Assembly (NCBI GenBank): GCA_033439265.1
Contig: JAVTVX010000013.1
Coordinates: 16,596,500 to 16,660,499 of the forward strand
Source of the DNA: Dillenia suffruticosa
Taxonomy: Eukaryota > Streptophyta > Magnoliopsida > Dilleniales > Dilleniaceae
Direction: 5' to 3'
Length of the DNA stretch: 64,000 nucleotides
Of the stretch, positions 24,742 through 38,087 are shown one piece after another. The notes under the pieces are model-generated. The model saw only the letters and a program-made list of their open reading frames with translations, did no database searches and was not told the DNA's origin. The position numbers and the translations under genes were made by a program. Within the stretch, counting starts at the first letter, position 1. Every line of letters starts with the position of its first letter.

Positions 24742-27700
24742 AGTTAGTGTAGATAAAGTTTGTCACGAAATCCACTTTGTTAATTATTCTAATCTAAGTT
24801 TTCAAATCTCTTCTTCTTCAATCCTCCAATTTTTTTCCTTTCCCTTTTTCCTTCTTCTCTTTTCTTGTACAGGAGAAAAACCTTGCAATGGAAGTAACCA
24901 CCAGCACAGGCAGAAGATCTCTCTCTCTCTGCTGCTACCACATGGCCTCTAGTCTAGGACGAAAGGGTTTGGAGAAAGATAAGGAGGAAGGTTATCACAT
25001 TTATCACTTGTCAGCCTAATATCTCTTGGAATCATTAGATAATATTTAATAGTTTTAAATTTAATTTCTGAAGGTATTTTACTAACAACCCTGGATTTTA
25101 ACAACCCTGGATTTGTCCTAATCTAAACTTAAACCTATCCAGGGGGTTTTCTGGAATTTTGTTTCCTGTGGGCCATCGCTTCTTCACATGTCTACACAAA
25201 AATGGTTTTGCATTTTCAGCAATTGTTTCAACTCTTTAATTACCAAAATTTGATGATGACGTTTGATGTGTGGGTTGGGGTTTACTTTTTATGTTCTGAA
25301 AATTATTTTTAATATCGAAAATTGGTAGTTTAATGTTTAATTTCTATTTATAATAGAAAAGTTCTATAATTTTTTTATAATATTTTGAAAACTTTATATT
25401 TTTTTGTTACATGTTTCTTTGGTTATTTACAATAAATTGTGATAATAGAAAATTTTAGTGAAAATGCGAAGGTAGATTAAAAAAAATAACGAGTCAAGTT
25501 TGAATTTTAGCATTTCATTCACGTTTAAATTATTTTATTAATTGTGGATGACTACATAATTTTTAGATTTATTTTATCAAATTAGCTGAATATTGAATTA
25601 ATTTAATATAGGCTTGAATTAGAAATTTGTTATTTTTTATTATTTTTAAATAGCAAGATCATTTTCGCACGTATCATAAATATTATGACTAATATTGTGT
25701 AAGTGTAATAATCAAAAATATTAAACTCTTTTAGTCAATATTGAGTTTAAATATTATGAATAAAAAAATAAATATTAAAATTAACTCCTAAAAAGAATTC
25801 TATAGGGAGCGAATTAAAATTTATTTAGATAGTTTGGACACCGGTCTATGCTAAAAGATATACCATAAATATTATGAGAAGTAGAGATGAAAACCAGGTA
25901 AATTTATTGGGTGGGGGCGGAGAGGGGTAGTTCTCTTCGCAAGGGGGCATGGGTGTAAAGAGTGAGAAGGGCTCCATACCTCATCGGGTCTATTGTCAAT
26001 GTCATCCTTCCCTAACTCTATTGAATCTACTTGTTAAATCATCCTATTTTGGACATTTTTTCTTTGGTAAATACAAAGCAAAGCTCAACTCGAAATTAAA
26101 ATTTTCTTTTTTTTTTTTCTCAACTTGGTTATATATATTTACCCACTCCAATAATTTGAGCCTCAAACAAAGAATTGTAGGTCTTAGTCCTATTTGAAAA
26201 AAATAATAGTCCACAACTCAAATTAGGTATTACCTTTATGATACAAAAAAATTATTAACATAAATTTATTATACTGTAAAATTTTAATTATGCTCACAAA
26301 CTTTAAATTCTTATACTAAAAGTATTATAAAAATAATTATTATACGTAAAGTAAAATAAAATAAAGTTAAAAAAACATAATTTTGACTTCATAAGAAGCA
26401 GACGTACTCATTTATCAAGTTTATTAGGATTTTTTTTTTCATCTGGACTAGTGTTTTAGTGTCTGATTATTAATAATTTGTGTTAGCACAAAAAAATAAA
26501 TTTCATTATCAGGCTAATGAAAAGTTAAAGTAAACTCAATTTAAACAATATTAACTATTAATACAAAAGTTATTAATGCGCTAATAATTTCAAGTATTTT
26601 CATAAAGGGAAATTGATTTTTACTTCTAAAATTATTTTATTTTATACAGATTTTATTTTGATTAAATGAATACAAGAATAGTTTTTTTTTTTTATTATCT
26701 AAACCCTCCTTTTTGAATTTTTATTTTTTTGCACTTGGTCTAACTCAATTTCTTTTTAATTATTGCTCACTAAGCCCTAATCTCTACTTTTTTTTCTCTT
26801 TCTCTCTTTGGTTATGAAACCTGAAGACCCCAATATTTGACTTCTTGAATCTCATGTGGTAGTTTGTAAAAACTTGTACAAAATAATAGATTTGAAAAAA
26901 AAAAATACTTAAAGATCAACATTTTATACACAAACACACACACACATAGATATTAGATTATGGGAGAGAGACACTCAAGGGCATTATCAAGAGTCTAGAA
27001 AAATTATCAACAGAAAACAATCAAAATCAGAGCTTAAAGGAAGAAAAAAAAGGCTTGAAAGGAATAAACTATGACTTCCTAAAGAAAAAAAAAAAAAAAA
27101 AAAGCCATTGGATATATGTCGGTGATTTATTGGAATTGTTCTTCGGGATATGCCACCTTCTAATATTGTGTATTTTTTTTATTAGGTTGTTATTCCAGCG
27201 CCATCGATCATTTTATTATTTTTATTTTATAATAAATAATAATTATTAAATAACAACTTTGTAATCTTAATCATTTCTCAAATCGAAACTCATGTCAAAC
27301 CTTTTCAAACCGGAAAATATGCAAAAAGGGTTTGGACTTGGAGTCCATCGGTTCTCATACATGTTCATATTTTTTTTTTGGGTGAAACATCTCGTGGAAA
27401 ACATGTTCATGAGTTCAAGGGGAAAACATCTCGTGAAACTCATACATGTTCATGAGTCCATCTCGTGGAAAACATCTCCCGGAGGCACCGTGTGGTTATA
27501 GAATACTTGCGCATACTAAACATTTTTAAATTAAATGATCAAACACTATATCTTTTTAATTAGAAAATTTAAATTTAAATCTTAAAAATAATAAAAAAAA
27601 ATTAAGAGAATCAATTTTTAAAATAAATTTTACTATATTCGAACCGAATTACTTAAATGGTCAATAATTAGAATATTATTAATTAGAGTCATTTGGCATT

Positions 27701-28413
27701 TTATAGTTTTAGTAGTTACTATGCTTAACCATTTGGTTTCAAAGAGTAGATTTAAATTATTGAGTAATTAGCAGAGATTTAATTTATTTTTAGTTATATA
27801 AAAGAAAGGTTATCTCTATTCTGCTCTCCAAAATCAACGAGTCTCTTACTAAACCAACAAAAGAAAAATAAAAAAGAAAGAAAAATGCAACCAAGTTGAG
27901 GGGAGAGACTCTCTGTACTTTTAGCAATATTTCAGTAAATAACATTAACAATTTATTTTTTTTAAAAAATACTATTTAAAGTCTTAAAAGGATTTGAAAT
28001 CTTTATTTCTTAAAATTATTAATCTTTGTCCCCTCGTGACCTTTACTCCATGCATTGTAAATTTCTGACTTTACTATAATTAATATGACATCTTAAATAG
28101 ACAACAATAAACAAAAATCTTGTCCCTAACACTTTAAAATCAAGACTTACACGAGATAAAGAAATTGAAATGGGGTTGCAATCAGAACTGGAATATTTGT
28201 GAACAAAGTGAAACCATTTTCTTATATGCTTTTGGTCCATATTATAATTTTTTTTTAAAGAAAAATATATGTAGCATTTTTAAGCATAGAACAAATAATA
28301 ATAAAAAAAAACCCTAAACTGCAAAGTACAAGGATGCCGAGGCTATTTTTATATGTTTTCGAGTCAAGCAATTAACTTATTTTTACTTTATTTATAGTAT
28401 TTTATAACCAAAA

Positions 28414-28421
<8 letters not shown>

Positions 28422-28445
<24 letters not shown>
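28422..28445. repeat. (AT)n microsatellite
   Basis: Twelve AT units in AT-rich intergenic DNA. Confidence 0.95.
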
Positions 28446-28688
28446 CAGTATTATGTTTAAATGACCAATTCTTTTGATAATATCTCTGTATTAAATTGAT
28501 TTTTTTTTTAATTTTAATTAAGTTATTATATTATTTATTTTTTGAAAAATTTTCCGGTGGAGCTTAGGTCAAGCACAATCCAGCAATTCCATGGGACATT
28601 TGTTGAAGTATTATGATGCCTATAAGGTAAGGTTTTATTTTGCGAGGATTAGTATTAGTCTTGGAAAATAAAAACTATAGTACATCAG

Positions 28689-28692
<4 letters not shown>

Positions 28693-28732
<40 letters not shown>
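28693..28732. repeat. (GA)n microsatellite
   Basis: About 20 uninterrupted GA units, followed by GTGAGTGAGAGA imperfections. Confidence 0.95.
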
Positions 28733-28735
<3 letters not shown>

Positions 28736-31700
28736 GTGAGAGATAGAGATGAATGATGATTAATCCCTCCAGGAGTCCCTTCCAACGTCTTTTAATACTT
28801 GCCCTTTTGGGTGGCCATATGTTACTCTTTCTCTCTTTTTTAGGTAGAAATTAAATATAAAGTTATCATTATCTTTTTATTAGAAATAATATCTCATCTC
28901 AATTGACTCTAATTTTTACATTTTCAAAGGAACCATTTCATATTTTCAATTCCCATTACCAAATTTTTACTATAAAGTGCAATTTTGATCCATTTTTAAA
29001 TTCAATAATTTAGATTTCAATATATTGTTTGATAATTTACTAACATTAACATCAAGTCGTCTAGTTGTAGCATAAAGCACCGAAACTCAAATTTAATTTT
29101 TATATCTTTTATGTAAACAAATTAAATCTAATCGAAAGAATCTTAGTAAAATTAGATTACTTTTCTTAAAACTATACATTATTATTACGAGCGAGAAAAA
29201 ACATGAGTAATAATTATTTTTAGAAAAAGAATTATTATGAGGGGCTCCTATTATTTATTATTATAAAATATTTAAATTATCCGACCAAAATATAATTCAA
29301 TAAGATAGAAACGAACCATTCTCTTTGGGAAGACAAAAGGTTCACAAAAATGAGGTCAAATTGAAAGCAAATTCATGCAATATATGCTTAGAAATGGGGC
29401 AATGGTGATGTATCTATAGACGGATGATGCTACATCAATTGCACTTGAGAGAGTCGCATGGGACATTTGCAGGTCTGAAAGTGACATTCTAACCAAGAAT
29501 TTGGACCACCCACGTCTGAACAATTATTAATCGTAGCTCAGAATTCTTCGTTTTTTTTTTCTTTTCCTTAACTACTCTCTTTGGATGGACCTATAGTGGA
29601 ATCTCAATGAATCAGATACAGAACACGAAGTTGGCTATTGATTCTGATTCAGATCCTAACCCCCACGCCCTACCCACACCGAAAAAAAAAAAAAAAGATA
29701 AAAGGGCATCATTAATTTGCATATTTGGACATGGAGATGAGCAATATCGATTGCTTACCACTATTTGTCATATGCATCCGATTTATTAGTGCCATATATC
29801 AATATGTAGGTCTAAAACATGAACAATTTTAGATAGAAGTCAGGAAATTGAGGTGTATAACCTTAAATACAAACAGAGCCATAATGAGTACAATCTATGA
29901 CACGCCCAAACAAGAAAATCACCCCAAAAAAATCAATAGAAATATCCTCTAAAAAATCACTAGGAGACTCGAGACATCTTAGCTACCATGTCTGCCGATC
30001 CATTATGGGTGCACGAAATCATGGCTGAAGAACGACCGAAACTTTGAGGCATAAAAGACAAATGCTAGCTGCCAAACAATTTGCATGCCTAGTCGAATGG
30101 TCCCGGCGAGTAAAACGGCTTACAGAATGATTTTTCCTACTTGGGTAAAAGATTATTCTCATAAAAGTTTTCCGTTTTTAAGGATATTAGGTAATCTATA
30201 CTTTTACGTCAAAAGCTTTTGTTTATGAATAACGAATATTAATTCGTCTTAATTAAGTTTTGGGTTGATTTTTATTTGTTTGTATTTAATGGGGTTCGAG
30301 TTGTATTAATCAAGCTTGGACCGTTTGCAGTCGCAAGTTTGTACATGAGTGTAGTAATTCGGCACTTTTTTAAAATTTTAATTATTCAAATTCTTTTTAA
30401 AAAAAATTATTTTTAACTCATTTTATGCTTTGTAATCTATTATTACACCAATATTAGTGCGGTTTACAAGGCCCAAAGCCCAAGATAGTATGGTCATAGG
30501 TTCTCTGCAAACCTAGTTTGTTTTGTGGTGGTAGCCGACTAGGAATTGATGTATTGTTGATTTAGGTGTGAGGATATGGAAATCTTGGGTGTGTTTGAGT
30601 GATCCTTTTCTAATCTTAATTATTTTTCACAATTGGATATAGGATAGTGGCTGAGGCGCGTGCAGCTCAAGCTTTGAAACAGACTTGTCAGCCGCAGAGG
30701 TCATCCCACAAAGGGGTTTGTTCTCTCTGACGATGATTCTGATCCCGTTCCCTTCGATTTTTGAGATGCATCGATGACGATAACTGTGGTTTATGGTTTG
30801 AACTTCTCTAAAAATTTATTCACCTTTTGAGTGTAAGTTTCAAAAATCATTTTCTCATTGCAATATATTGAGGAGGGCAAGGGAGCATCCGAACTCAACT
30901 CAGTACTCCATTGTTTATTACATTTTTACTTATACATTTTGCAGTGCTTTTAGATGGCAACTGGATGCATCTTGTCCATCTTGATGACGTACCCAGTCTT
31001 CCGAATCCAAATTCAGGTCCTCCGTGAAATAAATATTGCATTCTAAATCGAGTGGAGGTACTTCCCTAGTGATGGAGGGAATTAGGTCCTCTCCTATCCC
31101 TTTGAGAAACACATCCAAGCTTGTTATGAGGATAGGTGGCCTCCCCTTTCCTCACCTCTAAATCCCCTCGATCCGAACAAGTGGTAAGAACTCAAAGGGC
31201 AAACGAGTGATTTCCTCAAACTGAGAACAAGAAAATTAATGTGGGGTCCCATTCTTATCTGTGAAACAAAGACGTGCAGTAACAAGACAGCCAATAATAC
31301 AGAATGTACGGAGACTATGACGCAACAAAGTAGAAAATCATAAGCCACCACTGTACTAATTTATAAAAGTTCATGTTCTCTGAATTTACATAGAAACGTG
31401 GGATTTTGATGCTGGAATGCTTCTCTGAGTTTATGCATGGAGAATTTTAAAAATTAGAGTTTAGTAGAGTTGATGAGAGATTGGAGTTCAGTTGTATATT
31501 AGTTGTTTGTTTCGTTTTATTCTTCTTTTATTTTTGATAATGTCTCTTTTAGAAGTTTTTTAATATATTCTTTTACTCTTCTAATATATCTTTTTTCAAA
31601 AAAAGAAAAAAGAAAAAAATTGAATTGAAGCTAGTTAAGCTACCATTTAACTTTTATCGGGGCACACCTAAATGCTCACGTGGATGTCCCATCCTCTCAT

Positions 31701-32872
31701 AAGGGTCCAAGATTTAGTGAAAGTCTAGGAACTTTCTTCCACAGTACCCACAAGAAAAAAGTTGGGTCTAACTATTGTTCTCGCAAGTACATACTTCCAA
31801 AATTTATGGGTGAGTGTACGATAGGAGGCTGATTACATAGTCATGATCTTTTGATCTCCACTAGACCATAAATTTTTTGTCTCCCAAAGATCCTATCGTC
31901 CGCTACTTTCCCCATCTACAGCATCATTTTGAGCTTCAGTTTACCTTCCAAGTTTTGCTTCAAGGCATTGGGGGCTGAACTTCTGGTACTTGGAAGAAAA
32001 TGCACCATTTGGATACAAGTGGAAGTGGCTTACCATTGTTTGCCTTGATGTCCATAATTCTTCCCTTTCTGCGTCTTTGGTTCGGTGTTTTTAATTTTGG
32101 TTACAAAATTATGGCAACGAGATACAAACCAAGGAAATAAAGAGAATACACAGTGCAAATAATAGTTTTGTTTTAATTAGGCATTTTAGGCTTATAGGAG
32201 TGCAAATAATGAATTAATATTATTTTTTTTTAATTCTTAATTTTAAATTTAAAATTTAATTAAAAAATTTAACCATTCACCATTTATCGTAATTAATTAA
32301 CTTGGGCATGTCATGCGTAATGCCCACGCATGTCCTCTTTTTGGAAATATCCCATCTTAAGCTCTTGTGGGTCATGTCTGTTTGCGCATTCCACCGTGAT
32401 TCAGTGTGTGTCTGGTCATAGAGTACAACGGGCCATCTGAGTGACTGTCTTCGACCAAATTTGCCTCCTGGGCCATGATATGGTTATAGGAACAGAAAGT
32501 AACTGTAATGGCATATCTCTATTTTTTTTTACCATATATTGTGTATATATTGTGTTTGATATTTGTGATTTCACTTTAACTAATCCGGATTGATTATTAT
32601 AATGGTTTTTTTTAAGAACGGATCTCCCAATAAAAAACGCTCTATATACATGAGGGTTCGATACTCCCGATAAGAATTGAATTTTGATCATAACTCAATT
32701 TTATATCCAGTTGAGTCAATTTATGTTTATATGACATATCTCTATTTGACAACTGAGTGAAGGCGGGTTAATTTTGCTTAATGGTACATATGTGTGGGCT
32801 TCGTAGATTGTTATTGGATGGTCCTCTCTCATGTTCATTAAATTATCTTTATTTTGAGGTGCTTAATTTGAA

Positions 32873-32927
32873 TAAATCAAGGAATCTGTTTTTTTTTTTT
32901 TTTTGGTGTACTTAAATCAAGGAATCT
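32873..32927 (-). mobile_element. Minimal poly(A) insertion with a 15-bp target-site duplication
   Basis: The 15-mer TAAATCAAGGAATCT occurs at 32873-32887 and again at 32913-32927. The 25 bases between are, on the minus strand, AGTACACC followed by an A-run and C. Identical direct repeats of this length around a poly(A) tract are the footprint of target-primed reverse transcription by LINE machinery, here with an extremely 5'-truncated insert. Confidence 0.6.
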
Positions 32928-33099
32928 AAGTATCAGCAATTTTGTTCGGCAGCATATGCAAGACAAGGATGCCGGGAGGCCTTAAACGAAGTTCCTTTGC
33001 GAGTTTATGGAATTCTCTCATGTTCCTTGCCTATACTTGCAGCTTCATTTTGGTAGGGGTTGATCGCTATAAAAAAAAAAAAATAATAATAAAAATTAC

Positions 33100-34620
33100 T
33101 CCTTAAAATTTCCGCTTATTTGTGATCATTTTTTTTACACTCAATTTTTATGGAGGGTGGGTAACAAGGGAGAAGAAATAAAAATTTTCAAGCAAATATA
33201 TTTATGAAAAATATCAAGTAAATTTATTTTTTTAGAGAGAGAAACTTTAAAAAGTTAGATGGAAGATTTAAAATAATTTAATTTTTCTAAAGAGAAAAAA
33301 TTCATGTACTCAATTTTAGAGAGATAACTTAAAATCAATATAATAAGGGAAAGAAAGTATGAATTAAATTATTTATTTAGAAAGAAAAAATTAATATATT
33401 TAGTTTCAGAAAGAGAAAAACTAAATTTGGTTTTTCAAAGAGAGAAAATTTAAAATAAATATGTTTAAAGCAAAAAATGTGAATTAAATCGATTTTTTTT
33501 TAAAAAATAATGTGTTTTAAGAGAGCGAAAAGTAAAATTTATTTTTGAAAGAGAAAAAACTTACAAAAAAATATATATGGAGAGAGAAAATACGGACTAA
33601 AATTTTTTGAGAGAAAATTAATATGATTAGTTATAGAGAAAAAAAACTAATTTTAGTTTTTATAAAGAGAGAAAGTTAAAATAATGAGTTTGTAGAAAGA
33701 AAAAAGTTAAATTGATTTTTTTTTAGATATAGTAAATTAATGTATTTATTTTTAAAGAGAGAAAAACTTTTTGGGTTTTTGTAGAGACGGAAAACAATAA
33801 AACCAATGAATTTGGAGAGAGAATATAAAAATTAAATTATTTTTTATAAAGAGAAAGTTAACGTGTTTATTTTTAGAGAAAAAAATAAATTTTTTTAGAT
33901 AGAGAAAATTGAATCAATGTGTATAGAAAGTAAATATGAAATAAATTGATTTTAGAATATAACATTTTCATCTAATTTTTTATTTTTATGATGATATTTG
34001 CTATTGGGTCAAATGTGGTTTAAAGGTTATCAGAATAACCTTTTTCACTCTTACCTCATATATGGTATGCTAAATTCAATTCGGACAATGCAATTTAGGT
34101 TTGTTTAGAGAGAGGAAAATTAAAAATTAATATGTTTAGAGAGACAAGAAAGAAATTTTTAAATGTGCATAATTTTAAATAGAGAAATTTTTTTTAGTAT
34201 TTTTAGTGAGAGAAAACTTAAAACCAGTACATTTAGAGAGAAAAAATATTCAAGAGAAAATACAATTATGTATAGTTTAGAGAAATTGAAAATTAAAATT
34301 TCTATAGAGACAAAATTTAAAATAATTTAAATAATCTAGAGATAGAAATTAATGTGTTTAGTTTTAATGAGAGAAAAATTAATTTTATTTTCTTTACTAG
34401 AAAATCTAAAATAAATATATCTAACACGAGAAAATTAAATTTAGTTTTTTTTTTTTTAAAGAAAGAAAGTTTAAAACTAATGCGTTTAGAGAGAGAATTA
34501 ATGTACTTTAGAAAGAGAAAATTAATTTGATTAGTTTAAAAGAAAAAAATTAATGTATTTACTTTCATAGAGAAACAATTTATAAAATTTCAATTTAAAG
34601 AGAAAGAAAATTATATAAAA
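33100..34620. repeat. Degenerate AT-rich repeat field with GAGAGAAAATTAA-type units
   Basis: For about 1.5 kb the plus strand repeats, at irregular spacing, words of the type TTTAGAGAGAGAAAATTAA and TTAATGTGTTTAG with many substitutions. It looks like an old, drifted minisatellite. No open frame of note exists in it. A related field in the opposite orientation lies at about 56060-56500. Confidence 0.6.
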
Positions 34621-35699
34621 ATAAAGAGTATCAAAATGCTAAATTTCGAGAATGGAAAATATTACTCCTCTATCCTTTGCTCCTCTAACTTTTCTACATA
34701 TATACTATACAATCAAATAAAGGAAAAAAGGGAAATATTATAGAAATAACATTTATTGTTTAAAATACTACTCTTATAATTTTTATTTCTTAAAATTTTT
34801 GCATCATACCAAACATATAATAAGAGAAAACTCTCTTGTTATTTTAAATTATTTTTATACTTGGCTTTTTCAACTTTACAACTTTTCAAAGACATTTTCC
34901 ATTATTTAAGCTTTACCTTTACTTCCAAGTCTACATTTCTGTCTGCCAGCCATAAGCAAAGATAATCTAAATTAGTGGAACCAACTTGTTTTTTTTTTTT
35001 TTTTTTTTTTCTTCTCAAACTCAACGCGAGATAAAATGTAAATTAAAATTTAAAATTTGGTTTTTTATTTTCATCATTACTATTTCAACAAAATGGGTTA
35101 AAATTGGTGAGAATGTAAATTAAAACGTGAAAAAATATATTTACATTTGCATTTATATTGGAATTATTCCTATGGTTATACTTACCAAGAAAATATAAAA
35201 AGAATATCATGAATAATTGTGGAATCATATTTCTATAGAAAAATATATTCAGAAATTATTTCAAATTATTTAGTATATTCTATTTAATTGATAAGAAGTG
35301 CATCTTTTTGGTTTAATAATAATCAAAATATTTTCCAATGTTTACTTTTTCAAAGTATTGTGATGGTAAAAATAGTTTTGAAGAGTAATATTTATGCTCG
35401 TTTATGAAATTTTGAATGCACAATTATTAGCATAACATAACAGTAATAATAATAATTTAATATTCATTACCAAAATAATAATCATAATTTAATATTACAT
35501 TTCTCTCACTATTTTTTTTTTTTTTTGCCAACCAAAACAATGGATAAGAAAATGTTACTCTCTCTTTTTGTTAAACAAGTTATTTTCCGGGGTTAATGCA
35601 TAGGGTGCCCATAGAAATGTGAATTATATTCTTTCACTATATAAATATTTGTTAAATTTATAATTAACTCAATATTTAAACTAAATTATTATTCAAAAT
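34621..35699. other. AT-rich spacer between two repeat fields
   Basis: No gene or recognisable element. T-runs are at about 34988-35010 and 35512-35526. Confidence 0.5.
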
Positions 35700-37687
35700 A
35701 ACAAAAAAAATATAACATATGTCAATGACAGAAAAAAGAGTCTAACTACTGTAGTTTAAAAAAAGACCAACGAATGGGGTGAAAAAGGGGTAATAAGCAA
35801 AGTGAAAAGATAATAGAAATAAAGGAATAACCATCCGTAGGGCTCAAAAAAAAGTAAAAGGAGAAAAACTTATGTCTAAAAAAAAACCGAAGGACTCAAA
35901 AGGAAAAAATGATAAAAAGATAAAAAAGCAAAGATCTAAATGGAAAAAAATTTGTAGTTTAAAAATAAAGAAAACGACCATTTACATAACCCAAAAAAGA
36001 GAGAGAAACTTATGTTAAAAAAAAAGACGAAGGACAAAAGTTAAAAAAAAAAGGGTGAAAAAGAACCTAAATGGACAAGTGGGGTCCAAAAAAATGGGAA
36101 AAACTTATATCTAAAAAAGACAAACGACTTAAGAAAAAATTTAGGTAAAAAATAAAAATAATAAAAATTTGAATGAAAAAATAAAAAATTATGATTTAAA
36201 AATAAATATACGACCACTAGTGAGGCCAAAAAAAGTAAAAAAAAAAATTAAACCTATGTTCGAAAAAAACAAAGAACTTAAGAAGGAAAAAAGCAGGGTA
36301 AAAAAAAGTAAGGACCTGAACATAAAAAAAATAACAAAGTGTGATTCCAAAAAGACAAAATACGGAAAAAAAAGGATAAAAAAGTGTAAGGATTTGAATT
36401 AAAAAAATATATATATAGTCCCAAAAAGACAAAAGATGTAAGCCCCAAAAAAGGCAAAAAAATAAAGTACGGTCATAGATCCAAAAAAAAGTAGAAGGAC
36501 CTAAATGAAAAAAAATGTGATCTTTGAAAGACAAAGGCTCTAAACAAAAAAAAAAATGTAAAAAAAGTGAAACGACTTGAATGTAAAGAAAAAAAAAAAT
36601 AGTAGGGTCCCCCAAAAGATAAGGACCTAAGCAAAAAAAATAGGTAACAAAAAAGTGCAACGACTTGAATGAAAAAAAAAATCAAAAAAGATAATGGGAT
36701 CTCAAAAATATGGCATGATCACTTAGAAATGTTTGAAAAAGTGCATGAACAGTAAGCACCTTCGACGCTTTATATGTAGATGTGAAAAAAAAAAAAGAAA
36801 GTGTGATGAAAAAAGGATGAAGGACCTAAACAAAAAAAGAAAAGAAAGTATGGTTAAAAAAGGATGAAGAATCTGAACAAAAAAAAGAAAGTGTGGTAAA
36901 AAAAGGATGAATGAACTAAACAAAAAATAAAAGATAGTGTGGTAAAAAAAATAACGGACAACCACTTATAAAAGATGAAAGATCTGAATGGGAAAAAAAA
37001 CATGTGGTTAAAAAAAAAAAAAAGAGGATGAAGGACCTAAATGAAATAAAAAAAGAAAGTGTGGTAGAAAAAAAGGATAAAGTACCTTAGCGAAAGAAAG
37101 AAATAAAAAAGTGTGGTAAAAAAGTAGTGGATGATCGCTAATAAAGGACGGAAGATAGGAGTGGAAAAAAAAGAAAGTGTGATAAAAAAAACAGATAGAA
37201 AGATTTGAATGAAAAAAAAAGTGATAAAAAAAAAGATGAAGGATGTGGACGAAAAAAAAAAGAAAGTGTGGTGAAGAAAAGAACGAAGAAGTTGAATGAA
37301 AAAAAAAAAAAGAAAGTGTGGTAAAAAAATGATAAAGGATCTGAAATGAAAAAAAAGAAAGTGTGGTAAAAAAAGGATGAAAGATATGAAGGAAAGAAAA
37401 AAAAAAAAGAAAGTGCGGTGAAAAAAATAGAGCACGACCACTTAGGGACCGGTGAACAGTAACCCAACTCGCACTTTATATATGGGAAAAACAGAAAAAG
37501 AAAGTGTGGTTAAAAAAAAGATGAAGAGCTGAACAAAAAAAAAGAAAGTGTGGTAAAAAAAAAAAAAAGATGAAGAACATGAACGAAAGAAAAAAAAGTG
37601 TGGTAACAAAATAAATCACGACCACCTAGGGACTAGTGAACAGGGATGGGTGAACAGTAGGTGAACAGGGTCGGGTGAATAATGACT
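35700..37687. repeat. A-rich satellite array with GAAAGTGTGGT units
   Basis: From about 36798 to 37620 at least 12 copies of a roughly 45-65-bp unit follow one another: GAAAGTGTGGTAAAAAAA, then GGATGAAGGACCTGAA, then an A-run. A less regular A-rich version reaches back to about 35700. Modules of the kind ACGACCACTTAGGGAC and GGTGAACAGTAACCCAACTC...TTTATATATGGG punctuate the array (about 36710-36780, 37432-37487, 37617-37680). The strong strand bias makes the minus strand open in several frames as Phe-rich 'proteins' (between 36041 and 37467), which are artefacts. The gypsy element starts directly after the array. Confidence 0.8.
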
Positions 37688-37952
37688 TGTAACCACTTAC
37701 GGTCTGCAGAAGATATAGGTGGAAGCAACAATTAATTGCAGAGTCTTCAGAAGATATAAGTGGAAGCAACAATTAATTGTCATGTAGTTCAGTCAGCAAA
37801 GTAGTTAATTGACTAGTAGGAATTGTTAGAGGTAGTTATAGAAGTTGCAAGTAAGAGTATATGTATAGAACTTGGAAGAAGAAGTGGGTAAGATGATTCT
37901 GAAGCATTTCCTTCTTTTGTGCTATCTCTCTCTTTCTTTCTTTTCCTTCTCT
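37688..37952 (+). repeat. 5' LTR of the gypsy element
   Basis: It is matched to the 3' LTR over GTCATGTAG, TAGTTATAGAAGTTG and GAACTTGGAAGAAGAAGTGG to TTTTCCTTCTCT. A 41-bp internal tandem duplication (CAGAAGATATA at 37707 and 37748) is absent from the 3' copy. The right limit is where similarity stops and may not be the true LTR end. Confidence 0.8.
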
Positions 37953-38087
37953 GGTGAAGAACTAGATGTAAACAAAAGCCCATTACCTTCTTTGCTACTT
38001 ACTCCAGTGGGAAGCTGAAGAAAAATAGACGCAGAACCTTCTAGGAAGGAGAACAATTGTAAGACGCAGGTCCCCAATCTTCCAAGA

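Larger units (their letters stand above)
24742..33099. other. Gene-poor AT-rich intergenic DNA
   Basis: Over 8 kb with no coding region that can be supported. It carries many A and T runs, short degenerate repeats (CATCTCGTGGAAAACAT-type words at about 27390-27475) and the microsatellites listed separately. A slightly GC-richer, more complex stretch at 30440-31380 holds a 62-codon minus-strand frame (30930-31118, acidic) that matches no family I know. Little else can be said. Confidence 0.5.

Noticed and set aside
30930..31118. Acidic 62-codon minus-strand frame in the 24.7-33 kb desert
   Set aside because: Looks coding in composition but is short, isolated and unlike any family I know.
32650..32690. 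GGGTTCGATACTCCC, resembling a tRNA T-arm
   Set aside because: No anticodon arm, D-arm or acceptor stem can be placed around it.
36041..37467. Phe-rich hydrophobic 'proteins' of up to 147 codons on the minus strand
   Set aside because: By-product of the A-rich satellite read in reverse; the repeat drifts without regard to reading frame.
36798..37620. Regularly spaced repeats reminiscent of a CRISPR array
   Set aside because: Units are degenerate and A-rich with no conserved palindromic repeat or unique spacers, and the genome is that of a plant.
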